From the NCBI GenBank assembly GCA_006937955.1, contig SSNP01000043.1, positions 3,202,216 to 3,266,215 on the forward strand: 64,000 nt of DNA, written 5' to 3'. The translations under genes and the position numbers were made by a program. The DNA is from Pachypanchax playfairii. Taxonomy: Eukaryota; Chordata; Actinopteri; Cyprinodontiformes; Aplocheilidae. How positions within the stretch are numbered: the stretch's first letter is position 1; the number at the start of each line of letters is the position of its first letter. Below are positions 1 to 11,549 of the stretch, one piece after another. The notes under the pieces were generated by a model that did not search any database, was not told the origin of the DNA, and saw nothing but the letters and a program-made list of their open reading frames with translations.

Positions 1-1330
1 ACTGTAATCCTTTCTGCTGCATCTCACATGTTTCAGTCATTAGAGGCTTTTCTGAAGTTGATTAAGGAAGAATATTATTAAGAAATTGATCGCCTCGTAT
101 GCAGCACACAATGTTTTGGCCCCTGTTGGTTTGGCTGGTAAAAGAGGCCTGAAGGTACTGAATGGAGTCCCCTGTGTTGCCTGAGCGGATCATTCAGTAC
201 ACTCTTAATTACTTTACAGTGCAGTTCAGTTGCATTAGGAGCTGTGTAAACACTCACAAAACAAACAGAATTCACTGAGATAAAAGGCCGGCGATCACAT
301 CTTTCATTCCTACATAAAGTGTTTTGGATAATTAGTATTTGACAGCATGCCTCAGATGCCACTAATTGGTATTCTTCATCTTTAGATTAAGAAAAAATAC
401 AGGATTCAAAAGAAGCTAACCTTGAAAATGATGAAGTGCCCACAAGAAAAACTGGATCACAGAAACAAAAATGGGTTTGTTGTGGAAAAACACGTGTTAC
501 CATTTAAACAGTAGTTTTTGTAGTTGTAGTTTCAGTAAATTATGCTCTGATCCAAATGTTGATGCTTGACTGCATTCAGGGGCAACAAAATTTAAAGTTT
601 TCTCTTTGTTGTTTATATTTTTCTAACAAGAAACGGATGAGCAAAACAGTTTCAAGGGATTACTACGACCTGGATGACTGAGAACCTCCACCAGTGTGTT
701 TCTTACCAAGAAAAAAAAGGTTTGGCTTCGGACATGAACCCTAACGAAGGTGAGCTGATGGTTCAAATTTAGATCTTTTGTTGTTGAAGGATACAGCAGT
801 TTTTGTGAAAATCCATTATAAAAGTAACTAAATATTTTTTAGAGTTTAAGAAAGGAAAAAAAAATGTTTTCTCTGATAAATAAAATCAGTTTATTCACCA
901 ACATATTGGTCAAGAAAAACAGCGACATATAGAGCAGATGTACCCATTTTCTTTTCCAGAAAATAGAAATAATATCTGCAGTTTGTGCACACTTCACTTT
1001 ACTACAAATAGACAGCTAAGAAATGTAAACATGAAATATTTGAGTATTAGAAATCTGTGCAGTGATGGAGTAACCCAGTATCAAACAGCAGACAATGTTC
1101 ACATTGATTTGGTCTGTACCCCCGTCCAAATTTAGCACCACACGAATGGAGAATGTTCATGTTCCCCTTTCTGAAAGTTTGTGAGTGAACGCTGTGCAGG
1201 GTGTTTGTGTAGGCAAAGCTTGGCTCTGTTCTGAGACGTATTCCGAGACCCCGATGCTTGAGCTGTGGGGGAAGAAGAGAGAGGGGATTGAAACGTAAGG
1301 AGCTGCCTCGGTGGCGCCACAGTGATCTGA
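1..1330. other. Gene-free stretch, no recognised element
   Basis: The segment is AT-rich and has only short ORFs with no recognisable domain. I see no TIR pair, LINE tail or exon-like block. The last 150 bases are somewhat more GC-rich and lead into the 23-bp inverted repeat that starts at 1331. Confidence 0.4.
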
Positions 1331-2154
1331 GAGGTGCCATGGAGATGCCTGTCATGACTGGGGCATCCTCAGAAGTTGGCGTGTCTGTTCCTGCAAAGGG
1401 CTGACAATCTGCTAAAGTCAAACTCCTCAGATGAGTGCTCGATGTGCACGTGTGATTGCACACTCTTATGAATTTGTGTATAACCTATAGGTGTGTTTGT
1501 GTGGAAGTTTTGCTCGGTGCGTAGGTGTGTGCGCTTGCCCTTTGTAGATGCCTACTTTGATTGGGATATATCCAAAGAAGGTGCTGCCTGCAGCATAGTG
1601 ACAGGTTCAAAGGAAAAGCGACCCAATTACGACCAGGAAATGGTATTCTCCCATGAGTACAAGAGGATGCAGCCACAGAATCAGAAAGCAAGGAAATACT
1701 ATTCTTGTACTTGACAGACAGAGAAGGAAACTTGCACATTTATTTTATTTTATTTTACTTCCTATATTAATCCCTTGTGGGGAAATCTGGCTCTACATTT
1801 GACCCATCCTCACCGTGAGGTGAGGAGCAGAGGGCAGCCATCTTGAACAGCGCCTGGGGAGCAGTTGCGGGGTTCAGTATCTTGCCCAAGGATACTTCGA
1901 CACATAGCCTCTTGCCGGGACACGGGATCAAGCTCCGGTTTCCCGATCAGAGGGTGACCTCCTTCCCGACAGTCTACGGGCGCCCCGAGGCATCAGTAAA
2001 CTTGGTGATCCCAGTAATCCCAGTAAGTAACTCAAAGGGAACTGGACTTTCCTTCTCGATTCTTGCTCATCCATTTCTTGTTAGAAAAATATAAACAACA
2101 AAGAGGAAACTTTAAATGAAAACTTGGTGGAGACAGGCATCTCCATGGCACCTC
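1331..2154. repeat. 823-bp interval bounded by a perfect 23-bp inverted repeat
   Basis: Positions 1331-1353 (beginning GAGGTGCCATGG) recur as the exact reverse complement at 2132-2154. The match stops abruptly at both edges. No convincing target-site duplication is visible outside it. The interval contains the LINE-tail-like repeat at 1739-1998. It may be the ends of an unrecognised element, or a small inverted duplication. Confidence 0.5.
1739..1998. repeat. Dispersed fish repeat, LINE 3'-tail-like
   Basis: A (TATTT)n-type run at 1739-1757 is followed by sequence resembling a very common teleost repeat. Its landmarks are TTAATCCCTTGTGGGGAAAT, the 'gggcagccatcttg' block, the 'cttgcccaaggatacttcga' block and the 'tttcccgatcagagggtgac' block. 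I recognise it from general familiarity with fish genomes. The exact LINE or SINE family is not certain. It has no intact coding capacity. Confidence 0.55.
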
Positions 2155-2303
2155 ACTGACTGGGAAGTTGTTCACAAAATTATCTAATACCACCTTATTT
2201 AAATGGGCTTTTTTAAATGCCCAATATGCATGTAAATTATACTATGGCAATAGACCAATTCTACAGTTTTTATTGTGCATGCACCAACCAGGACCATCTA
2301 AAC

Positions 2304-2814
2304 CAGGGGTCTCAGACTCTACCCTCCAGGGCTGCTATCCCTCATGTTTTACATGTTTTTCAGCTCAAACACACCTGACTGAAATGATTTACAGATGTCC
2401 CTTGCTATAACGTGGTTCACCCTTCGCAGCATTGCAGTTTTGCACATTTTTTAGTGCAGTTTTGCATGTTTTTTTTCTACAGTATTCTGCATCTTGCGCC
2501 CTAATGAGAGAAAAGTGTGAACATGTTAACCCCTTTCTAATAAAAGTGTATAAAGCATTTAGTAAGGGGGCTTTACAGCCTTAAAATATCTATAATGATT
2601 GTAAAAAAAAAAAAAAAAAAGACTACTTTGTGGATTTGCCTATTGCGGGTTATTTTTAGAACGTAACTCCCGCGATTAATGAGGGAAGACTTACTTTCTT
2701 GTCATGTCAACAAGTTCTGTTAATGACCTGCTCATCTAAACCAGGTGTTAAAACAGAGGAACATTAATAACCTGCAGGTTAGTGGGCCTCGAGGACTGGA
2801 GTTTGAGACCCCTG
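2304..2814. mobile_element. hAT-like MITE, split by another MITE
   Basis: The left end reads CAGGGGTCTCAGACTC. The right end, GTTTGAGACCCCTG, is its imperfect reverse complement (AGACTC against AAACTC). The subterminal 'cctccagggctg' and 'cacacctgactgaaatga' blocks resemble a widespread non-autonomous fish hAT family. The 8-bp target duplication expected for hAT is not clearly preserved, so the insertion is old. The middle is occupied by the pogo-like element at 2392-2691. It has no coding capacity. Confidence 0.55.
2392..2691. mobile_element. pogo/Tigger-like MITE nested in a hAT-like MITE
   Basis: About 300 bp, flanked by TA dinucleotides (2390-2391 and 2692-2693). The ends are diverged inverted repeats: CAGATGTCCCTTGCTATAAC on the left, and on the right a block reading GAGGGAAGACT whose reverse complement begins AGTCTTCCCTC. 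Internal landmarks 'cctattgcgggttattttta' and 'gaacgtaactcccgcga' match a common vertebrate pogo-type MITE. A poly-A run lies inside. It is non-coding. Confidence 0.5.
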
Positions 2815-5800
2815 AACTTATGTAAGTTCCAGCCTGGTTGCTTATTTTCATGTGACATACTGTCAACGTTACAGCTCCTGTTTGTTTCTTCTTAATGTTG
2901 CTCTGCCAGTGATTTCCTCTGGATATTTATGCTTCTTATTTATATGTTTTAAAATGGGAATTTTGTCCTTAACCACACAGAAAATGCACAACCATGTTCA
3001 AACATTGATTAAAATGAGAAATATGTTCAAATTATATTCAGGAAATGATACTTGATCATAACTCATGAATATCTTCAAGTATCTCTTTCAGCTGTGTCAA
3101 AAATCTTCTGGTGCATTTAATACTTTTTTTTATGGGAGTGAGAAGCAAGAATTTTTGCTCAGATTTGTGTGAACGGTCCCTGTTGCTGTAAAAAAACTGC
3201 ACAATTTAATGTTCAAGTCCAAGAAAAGATTCTTCAGAAAAAGCTACATTACAAGTCTTATGAAATTAATTTTATCTTTACAATTGATTTAAATATGATG
3301 AATATACTGTAACACAGATTGTTGACACCTAAATTCCTTATCAATTTTAGGGAATTTTTTAACATTATCTTTCTAAATAACCATGTAATCTTCAGTTGAT
3401 GAAGAAAAAAATATTTATAAAACAGCGTTTCGACTGAAGTTATTTTAATACTTTGGTTATCCTCAGGCTAGCTATTAGCGTTAGCTTACCAAGTCATTAA
3501 GGATTTAACTCTGTTTCTCTTATGTGAGGTCATTCATATTTCTTTGTATAACAGATGTTAATTATTCACAAGTTTTCAGCTGAATTCCTCTTAAAATATC
3601 TGAACTGAAGATTTAAAGTGAAAATAAAAGACCTGATTAATGTTTAGATGACTTTTTTCCTGTTTCAAAACAAAGTATTTTTTAAGAAATGGCGTTCAAG
3701 GATTATGACATGTCCCTACTAATTCTTGTTCATCCGAGCCGTATGATCTCTTCCTCAGTATTACATTTGAAGTTATGATGGAGTCCAGCACTGCCTGTTC
3801 CTGGGTGTTCCCAAACTCTTGATTTGTGGTTTGATGTACTGGCTCCTAACTCCCAGCCAATCTTACCCATATTGCTAAATCAATACCTCCACAGATGAAT
3901 GTTCACCTAGATAGATTGTAGACGACAAAAATCAACTCCGACATCTGCTGCGTGTCCATTCAAATATCCATTTGTACATGGGGGATGAGGTGACGGTACC
4001 GGTGCTCAAGAACACTATTCCTGTTTCAATTACTGCAGAACCCTTCCCCAGACGATTGGGTTGAAACAGAGTTCACATCAAGAGATCTGAAAGAAAACAT
4101 TTTTTTTTTTTTACATATAAATAGTCAAAGCTGAGTTTATTAGATTTAAGACATGGTATGACATGGTATATCCATTCACTATGATCCGATGTGCAAAAAA
4201 CTTTTAAGATAATGAAAATGGCATATCAATTATTATTTGAGTTGTTTTGTATACATCATTAACCTTAATTTCTTTCAGTTCTGAATTTTCTTTAAATGAA
4301 AATGGTTGAAAATAATCAGAGTTTAAGTTCTTCTGAGCAGTAAGAAGGTGTTATGAACAAATTCTGAGCGAGGAACGTGTGAGAATCAGCAGCAGGAGGA
4401 GGGAAGTTGTCAGTGAGAAAATGTGTTATTTTTAAACCTCTGACTCATCCCTATTTGCTTGTATCAAGTCGTCCTGTGTGACAAGAAGCTAAACAGTTAT
4501 AAAAGTAATAACAGCATACTTCTGCAAACTTTTTTGTCTTGCACTGCAGTGTATTAGGGGAATGCTCTGCACATTTCCCGTGGTTGCTAAAAATTGCAAT
4601 AGATAACAATGGCATGTTTATGAATACATGACTGCTGCAGGGAATGTAGCGCGAGACGAGATTTGACAATGACATTTGTCTGGTGGAATCTTGTATGTGC
4701 AAGACGTGTTACCTAACTTCCATTTGGTAATGACAGCGCAAGATAGGAGGGGGGAAAAAAAAGCGAGTAATGGCTGGAAGTGCCTCACTTGAATGCTGTC
4801 TCAGCAGAAGCGACCTCCTAACGTGACAAGACCATCATCTAAATCTTGAGGTGAATCTGCTAAATCTGGCTCTTAAGGGGCTCTGTGTGTCCGTAGCCCG
4901 GCAAAAAAAATGGTTGGACGCAATAAGGGAGCTCAAATCTGCCACAGACAACCCGATTTTCCAGTGGAGCATGAGCAGTTCTCTACATAAGCACATCAAT
5001 GTGTCCTAAGGGCCCCAATCTGAATGTCTTAACAGCTAAAGCAGCCATTCAGTAGTGAGTTCAAAAATTAGAAGAGGCAAAATGAAAAAGTAAGGAAGAA
5101 GTGACTTGGGAATTAATGCGTCTACGTTCTTAGTCCCATATATTAAACATGATAGGTGTTGCCCTACTTCTGTAAGCAGCTGTTAAATTTGCTGTGGGTG
5201 TTTTGCCTTCTCAGAGAAAATGAAGCTGATAAAGGATCTAACAGAAAATCTAGAATGTATTCACACAGTCACAAGCAGTTTTGTCTTTTTTTTTTTTCCC
5301 CTTCCTCTTCGCAGTCCACTGGTCAGTGAACATTTGTAAAGACATTATGTAATTATCAACACAGTATTACATCAGTACAACACAGGCTCGGCATGCCAGA
5401 GGATATTTTACAATCATACTTTAAAGTTTGGCTCCCTGTCAGACTCAGTTGATTTTAGTGGTTGAGGTTATGCTACGCAGTTTAAACTCATGGGGGAGAT
5501 TTATTTTCTAAAAGGGGGTTAGAACAGTACAGAAACAACAAGAGGAGATCTGGTTTCTGACATGTTTTTATTTCTCTGTAAAGTTGCTTTTGCGTTAAAC
5601 TGCGATGACCGAATGTTACAACAAAGTGACGCAACATTTGACATAAAATATTTTCTACTAATGTTAACTAATAGACAGCTAACACGTCCAATGATTTCTT
5701 TATAAAATAACTGAGAGATTGTTAAAACTTAAACAAAATTAATGACTTGTAAAAAACATTTCTCTTTTCTACTGAGTCAGTATTTTAAATTGGAATGAAA

Positions 5801-5874
5801 AAGTAACTTGATATAAGTTACTTTTACAAGGAAAAGGTATGTTTTAGCATTGTTTAATGTAAAATTCTTCCTAG
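2815..5874. other. Gene-free stretch, no recognised element
   Basis: AT-rich sequence with scattered homopolymer runs (for example T runs near 4101 and 5290). The 4700-5050 part is less AT-rich and looks single-copy. I found no TIR pair, coding frame or splice-consistent exon. Confidence 0.35.
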
Positions 5875-6215
5875 ACTATCCATCCATCCATTTTCTGAAC
5901 CTGCTTCTTCCTGTTCAGGGTCACAGGGTGATCTCCAGCAGTCTTTGGGCAAGAGTTGGGGGACACCCTGGACAGGTTGCCAGTCCATCACAGGGCCACA
6001 CATAGTCAAACATCCACTCACACCTAGGGACAATTTAGAGTTGCCAATTAACCTCTGGCATGTTTTTGGGCTGTGGGAGGAAACCAGAGTCCCTGGAGAA
6101 AACCTACACGTACATGGTGAGAACATGCAAACTCCATGCAGAAAGGCCCCATCACGGATTTGAACCCAGGATCCTTTTGCTGCAAGGCAACAACTCTACC
6201 TACTGTGCCAGTAGG
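5875..6215. repeat. L2/Maui-type LINE 3' tail
   Basis: A 'catccatccattttctgaac' start precedes the diagnostic fish LINE-tail blocks: 'gacaccctggacaggttgcc', 'cagtccatcacagggccaca', 'acctagggacaatttagagt', 'ctgtgggaggaaaccagag', 'gagaacatgcaaactccatg' and 'gatttgaacccaggatcctt'. Order and spacing agree with the 3' untranslated region of a teleost LINE, usually assigned to the L2 group. It is 5'-truncated with no RT domain. Confidence 0.75.
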
Positions 6216-7428
6216 TCACAAAGCTTTACAGAACATCAGAAAATGATTTTATGCCCTTTTATTTTTCGTTTCTTGCTATTTCACTTGGTGTTTTGTTGGG
6301 TTTATGCGTTATATTAACCTAACAAGGTTCAGCCAATTTTATTTTCATTTAAATATAATGGTTTGTTTAAAAGTACACAGTTTTATAACCCGTTAATATG
6401 GCATGCTGGACCATCGTACAGAAATACATAAACATTGGTGATAATTTGATCACAGTCTCCTTAAGACTGGCCAGATTTATGTTGCATAACCAACAGAGAG
6501 GCGTTTCATCCATGAATAAACTCTAAAAAAAACATCCAACAGGTGCTTGCCAGAACGCTAAAGCATTTGCACAATAATATCAATGCTAAGTACATGACAA
6601 ACCTGTCTGTTGAAAGGCTACGTGGAAGAAAACACCCCTGAACTACTCCCGTGTCTCTCACACTCATCTGCATCTGTCAAAAATGGCTGTTTACAGGCCT
6701 CCCAGTCATCTCACAGAGGCATCTGAAAATAGCTGCTGAGAGAGAAGTGGATGGGGAGAAAAGCTGGGAACGGGAGTGAGAAATCAAGCAATGATGAAAC
6801 AAAGGCAAGTGGGATAAACAAGGGAGTGAAATAAAGTGAGAGGAGACGTGAAAGCAGAGTGGGAGTCAGGAAAAACAAACGGGCAGTGAATCTAGGTGGC
6901 TGTGCCAGACAACTTCCTGTTTAAAGCATCAAACCTTGTCTTGTAATTATAAACAGAAGGACGTCCTGAATGTTTTTGGGTTATTTTTCTCACAGCAGTT
7001 GATCACTTATATTAAGTCATATTCATCTTTACTGCACATAATTAATCAGGTGGTTTTCTGTACTTCTTATACATTTCTCTCTTTTTTATGGAGTGAAATT
7101 GTTTCACTCATATATGGATAACAAATACCACGTTTTTATTTACAAACATTGTAAGACATTTTACTGTTTTGCCTCCTAAATATTACAAATAGTTTTTTCC
7201 CTGTGTATGTACATTTTACATTTTTGGGATTGTAAATTATCTAAAGACAAATTGTAGGGTTTTTGTCTATTTGTTTTAAAAAAGAGAGAGCCTTCCAGCA
7301 TTATCCCAAACACTTTTCATTTACTGACTTGTGTTTTTCATAACTCTTAATTAGGGGTGTAATGGTTTGTGGGTATGTGTTGAACATTATAGTTTTTATT
7401 TCTCAAAGCCTCCCTGTCCCAATGGGGT
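6216..7428. other. Gene-free stretch, no recognised element
   Basis: Mostly AT-rich. Bases 6640-6900 are purine-rich and look single-copy. They contain a 'catctgcatctgtcaaaaat' block of the kind seen in conserved enhancers, but conservation cannot be judged from one sequence. Confidence 0.3.
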
Positions 7429-7790
7429 AGGGATGGTCCCGATCAGGTTTTTGTCCTTGAGTCTGAGTCAGAGTCATTTAATTTTGAGTATCTACTGAGT
7501 CCCGATCTGATACTTCTATAATACATTAGAAAATAATTAAAAAGATACACAGATACAGGATGTTCCCTATTTTTTTTAATTCACCCTAGTTTTACAGTTC
7601 TGTTAACAAACAGAGCACTTCTGTGAGATAACTTGAACAATCATTTAATAACATCTTTATTCTTCACTTTTGGACTTTATATATCCGAGTCCTGATTGGG
7701 AGGTAACGTCCGATTCCGATTGAGTCTGAAAACCCGTGATTGGGCTCGATTTCCGATCATGTGATTGGAAATCGGGGCACATTTAATTTT
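7429..7790. mobile_element. hAT-like MITE relic
   Basis: The left end reads GGGATGGTCCCGATCAGG. Further in are the motifs 'gagtcctgattgggaggta', 'gtccgattccgattgagtc' and 'gtgattggaaatcggggcac', typical of a common fish MITE whose complete ends read AGGGATGTCCCGATC. The right terminus is missing or diverged. It is non-coding. Confidence 0.45.
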
Positions 7791-9078
7791 CACTGAGCGC
7801 CGCCCGGCTTTGGCCGTACAACGTGAAACTATAAGCGTACGCACGCACGTCTCCAGAAGAACTACAGCCAGCCAGCGTTTACGAGTTGTCTACAATGCTG
7901 CAAAGACACATGAATCATGGAGTAGCAACCACCGTAAATAAACAATTGAATAAATGTAACTTACCCATGAAGTGTGCGCGCATGGATGAGAGCAGATGCT
8001 GGCTATGGTATTGCAGAAGCAGAGGGGCGGGGCTTAAAGGTGCAACACAGTTTTCTTTACATGAGTGGTGCTCTCTGAGAAAAGACTCTGGATTGAAACT
8101 TTAACAGGTTTTACTGTAATGAGTAATAAGTTAGTACTTCACAGGTCAGGTGACATTAACTCTTTGTCCAGTTATGGGCTAGTACTAGATTTTTCTATAA
8201 GTTAAAAAGTATAACTTAAGACTAAGTAATGTGACTCAGATGCTGCAAAAAACAAAATCTCTGAGCACAAAGTTTGACGTCATACTGTCACAATAATCAT
8301 CAGAGTCATGTAACACCCTGTAGAAACATCAGAAGACATAATGGCAGAGCTAAAATAGACAGATGGTAAGATCAATACTTTCAGGGAGAAAACCAGAATG
8401 TGTGCGTTCGGAAGCAAAGCCGAGCTTCATTGTCTAGAAGTTGATCTGTTGAAAGAAGAAAGAGAGAGGAGTGGGAGGAGGGTTCCCAGAGGACAGCACC
8501 ATTTCATAGAGCAGCGCTCAGTAGTACCTCCTGGGTTGGAACTAATTGGTGCGAGATTAACTTTCCAGTGAGATATAACGACCTCGAGCGGTGCCACACA
8601 TCAGTGGATCAGTGACATCGGAGGAGGCCAGTTTCCACGCTGCGACCTCCAAGTGATTACTTGGTCCTGGACTGTCTGGCTATATACCACCATTGCCAGA
8701 GGGGTGGGAACAATTTGCTTCTGAAAATGTTGTCAGGCTGTGATTTCTGATTGTGATGCAGTGATGAGAAACTGATTGTGTTGCTCTCAAAACAGATGCT
8801 ACATGATAGTTGAGTTGATATGAAATGGCGTCAGACTTGGACATAAAATGTCCTGCTTTAAATTTGTTACTCAATCATAAATATCTTAAGGTAATTATTA
8901 CCCCAACACTTTTCCTTCTAGAGTTATAAAGAGGCCATTTCATACAAATTTCAGGACTTTGTGGTTATTTCTTAAGTATTAACCAGTAATATGAAACATT
9001 TTATATCTAAAAAACATCAGGAAACACTGATTAACAGACCTTTCAATTTATCTGCATTAAAATTCGGCTGGTTCTGGC
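7791..9078. other. Gene-free stretch, no recognised element
   Basis: Bases 7795-8110 are relatively CpG-rich ('acgcacgcacgtctccagaag') and could be the remainder of a larger repeat or an old promoter. The rest is AT-rich and unrecognised. Confidence 0.3.
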
Positions 9079-9434
9079 TCATTCTGTGTCAGGCTTCGGC
9101 AGCAGCTCGTTCATATTCATTATTCGAATTTGCTGGACTCTGATTGGCTAACAAACTAGCCTATGAGAGCAAGGTACACTGTTTCCTGCCCCGCTGTGCA
9201 TGGCAACGTCAGACGTCGTGTCTTCTGGTTTATTACGTCTTATGCTTCAGCTTTTAGCCAGCAGCATGCTGGGCGTGGTTTCAACTGCGAGAGCTGCCAA
9301 ATACTAACGAACAAAGGAGTTGTGACAAAACAGATACGGGTCGTTCGGACTCGGGTGTTATCGCGACCTGCGTAGTTTGAGAGATTAAAACTGAAAGAGA
9401 AGTTGTTGACCTGTTTTTACACCAACTATGAAGG
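9079..9434 (+). promoter_or_regulatory. Candidate promoter and short first exon, or repeat
   Basis: This CpG-enriched block stands out from its AT-rich surroundings. It contains an inverted CCAAT box (GATTGGCTAA near 9141) and TGACGT-like sites in 'caacgtcagacgtcgtg'. It ends with ATGAAG directly followed by the consensus donor GTAAGAAC at about 9434. This could be a first exon with two in-frame codons, but no downstream exon was recognised. An equally plausible reading is the promoter end of a decayed DNA transposon. Confidence 0.25.
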
Positions 9435-10115
9435 TAAGAACACCTGTGGAGCTAAAATATTCAACAGAAACCTCAGAAAAAATGTTTTTAATGAAAAGGC
9501 ATCTTTAAACATAAACAATCTTGTTTTTAATAATGCATTGTTCTAGTTTTAAAAAAAATATGTAAATCTTCTCACTTTTCATTGCAAAACGGAGACAAAC
9601 TGGCGTCATTTTTAACATGTTTGCACTTTTGGATTCTGCTTAGGCTGCAGTACTTTAAAATTCAATATGCCTCAAAACTCAGCTTGTTTTCCATGAACCC
9701 ACTCTGCACTCTCACCTCCTAATCTTGACAACTTGAGGGCAGCGCCAGTCAATTCTTGTGTTGAACTAGTTGTCGGTATTGGACGGGTTTGTTGTTGACA
9801 TGTTGATCTTTGTCATTGATCTGGTACTTGTTTGATTATTGGATGACAGCTTGTTTTGGCAGGATTAGGAGACCAACTTACAACTTCCCCCATTTGTACT
9901 GGTGTTTGTTCTCTGCAATGTTGGTGTAGATTCGGGGGAAAGCAATATTTCCCCTTGGTGAGAAAACATTGTTTTGTTTAGTGTTGCTCTAAAACTTTTA
10001 TTCAAGTGGGTGAAGGAAAATAAAGTGACCTCTATTGACAGCACAAATCTTTAAGTATGAGGATGGATTAAGCACTGAAGTTATTAACAAAAACATACAA
10101 TTGTAATGTTTGTGT
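9435..10115. other. Gene-free stretch, no recognised element
   Basis: AT-rich sequence with no repeat ends or coding signal that I can recognise. Confidence 0.35.
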
Positions 10116-10153
10116 ATCCGTCCGTCTGTCTATCCATCATTTTCTGCCACTTA

Positions 10154-10353
10154 CAGTGGGGCAAAGAAGTATTTAGTCAGCCACCAATTGTGTAAGTTTT
10201 CCCACTTAAAAAGATCAGAGAGGCCTGTAATTTTCATCATAGGTATACCTCAACTATGAGAGACAAAATGAGGAAAAAAAATCCAGAAAATCACATTGTC
10301 TGATTTTTAAAGAATTTATTTGCAAATTATGGTGGAAAATAAGTATTTGGTCA
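10154..10353. repeat. Tc1 copy 1 terminal inverted repeat (transposase 3' side)
   Basis: This is the reverse complement of 11550-11749 apart from a few substitutions (for example GCAAAGAAG here against GCAAAAAAG). It ends where the sequence leaves the shared 'aagtatttggtca' block. Confidence 0.9.
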
Positions 10354-10369
10354 ATAACAAAAGTTAATC

Positions 10370-11386
10370 TCAATACTTTGTTATATAGCCTTTGTTGGCA
10401 ATGACAGAGGTCAAACGTTTTCTGTAAGTCTTCACAAGGTTTTCACACACTGTTGCTGGTATTTTGGCCCATTCCTCCATGCAGATCTCCTCTAGAGCAG
10501 TGATGTTTTGGGGCTGACGCTGGGCAACACGGACTTTCAACTCCCTCCAGAGATTTTCTATGGGGTTGAGATCTGGAGACTGGCTAGGCCACTCCAGGAC
10601 CTTGAAATGCTTCTTACGAAGCCACTCCTTCGTTGCCCGGGCGGTGTGTTTGGGATCACTGTCATGCTGAAAGACCCAGCCACGTCTCATTTTCAATGCC
10701 CTTGCTGATGGAAGGAGGTTTTCACTCAAAATCTTACGATACATGGCCCCATTCATTCTTTCCTTTACACGGATCAGTCGTCCTGGTCCCCTTGCAGAAA
10801 AACAGCCCCAAAGCATGATGTTTCCACCCCCATGCTTTACAGTAGGTATGGTGTTCTTTGGATCCAACTCAGCATTCTTTCCCCTCCAAACACGACAAGT
10901 TGAGTTTCTACCAAAAAGTTCTATTTTGGTTTCATCTGACCATATGATGTTCTCCCAATCCTCTTCTGGATCATCCAAATGCTCTCTAGCAAACCGCAGA
11001 CGGGCCTGGACGTGTCCTGGCTTCAGCAGGGGGACACATCTGGCACTGCAGGATTTGAGTCCCTGGCGGCGTAGTGTGTTACTGATGGTAGCCTTTGTTA
11101 CTTTGGTCCCAGCTCTCTGCAGGTCATTCACTAGGTCCCTCCGTGTGGTTCTGGGATTTTTGCTCACCGTTCTTGTGATCATTTTGACCCCACGGGGTGA
11201 GATCTTGCGTGGAGCCCCAGATCGAGGGAGATTATCANTGTATGTCTTCCATTTTCTAATAATTGCTCCCACAGTTGATTTCTTCAAACCAAGCTGCTTA
11301 CCTATTGCAGATTCAGTCTTCCCAGCCTGGTGAAGGTCTACAATTTTGTTTCTGGTGTCCTTTGACAGCTCTTTGGTCTTGGCCAT
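10370..11386 (-). CDS. Tc1 transposase, near-intact
   Basis: A 338-residue frame encodes a Tc1/mariner transposase, which cuts and pastes its own element at TA sites. The N-terminal part (about residues 1-110) is the paired-like DNA-binding region of two helix-turn-helix units joined by a basic GAPRK linker. The catalytic part shows the DD34E triad: D151 in WSDET, D242 in QHDSDPKH and E277 in NPIENLW, with exactly 34 residues between D242 and E277. The start MAKTKEL matches the second copy (MAKNKEL). Residue 50 is undefined because of an N at 11238. Copy 2 has two more codons there, so the true length is probably 340, normal for the family. There are no stops or frameshifts, so it may be functional if the N hides no lesion. 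Confidence 0.93.
   Translation of the reverse strand: MAKTKELSKDTRNKIVDLHQAGKTESAIGKQLGLKKSTVGAIIRKWKTYXDNLPRSGAPRKISPRGVKMITRTVSKNPRTTRRDLVNDLQRAGTKVTKATISNTLRRQGLKSCSARCVPLLKPGHVQARLRFAREHLDDPEEDWENIIWSDETKIELFGRNSTCRVWRGKNAELDPKNTIPTVKHGGGNIMLWGCFSARGPGRLIRVKERMNGAMYRKILSENLLPSARALKMRRGWVFQHDSDPKHTARATKEWLRKKHFKVLEWPSQSPDLNPIENLWRELKVRVAQRQPQNITALEEICMEEWAKIPATVCENLVKTYRKRLTSVIANKGYITKY
11238..11238. other. Single N inside Tc1 transposase (assembly join)
   Basis: Compared with copy 2, the N stands in place of about seven bases: copy 2 reads K-T-T before DNLP, copy 1 reads X. A one-base N therefore marks a small unresolved join, not a simple ambiguous base. Confidence 0.75.
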
Positions 11387-11549
11387 AGTGGAGTTTGGAG
11401 CGTGACTGTTTGAGGTTGTGGACAGGTGTCTTTTATACTGATAACGAGTTCACACAGGTGCCATTAATACAGGTAATGAGTGGAGGACCGAGGAGCCTCT
11501 TAAAGAAGTTACAGGTCTGTGAAAGCCAGAAATCTTACTTGTTTGTAGG

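Noticed and set aside
10743..11333. 196-codon plus-strand frame opposite the Tc1 transposase
   Set aside because: It is the antisense shadow of the transposase, with no domain of its own. The same shadow appears in copy 2.
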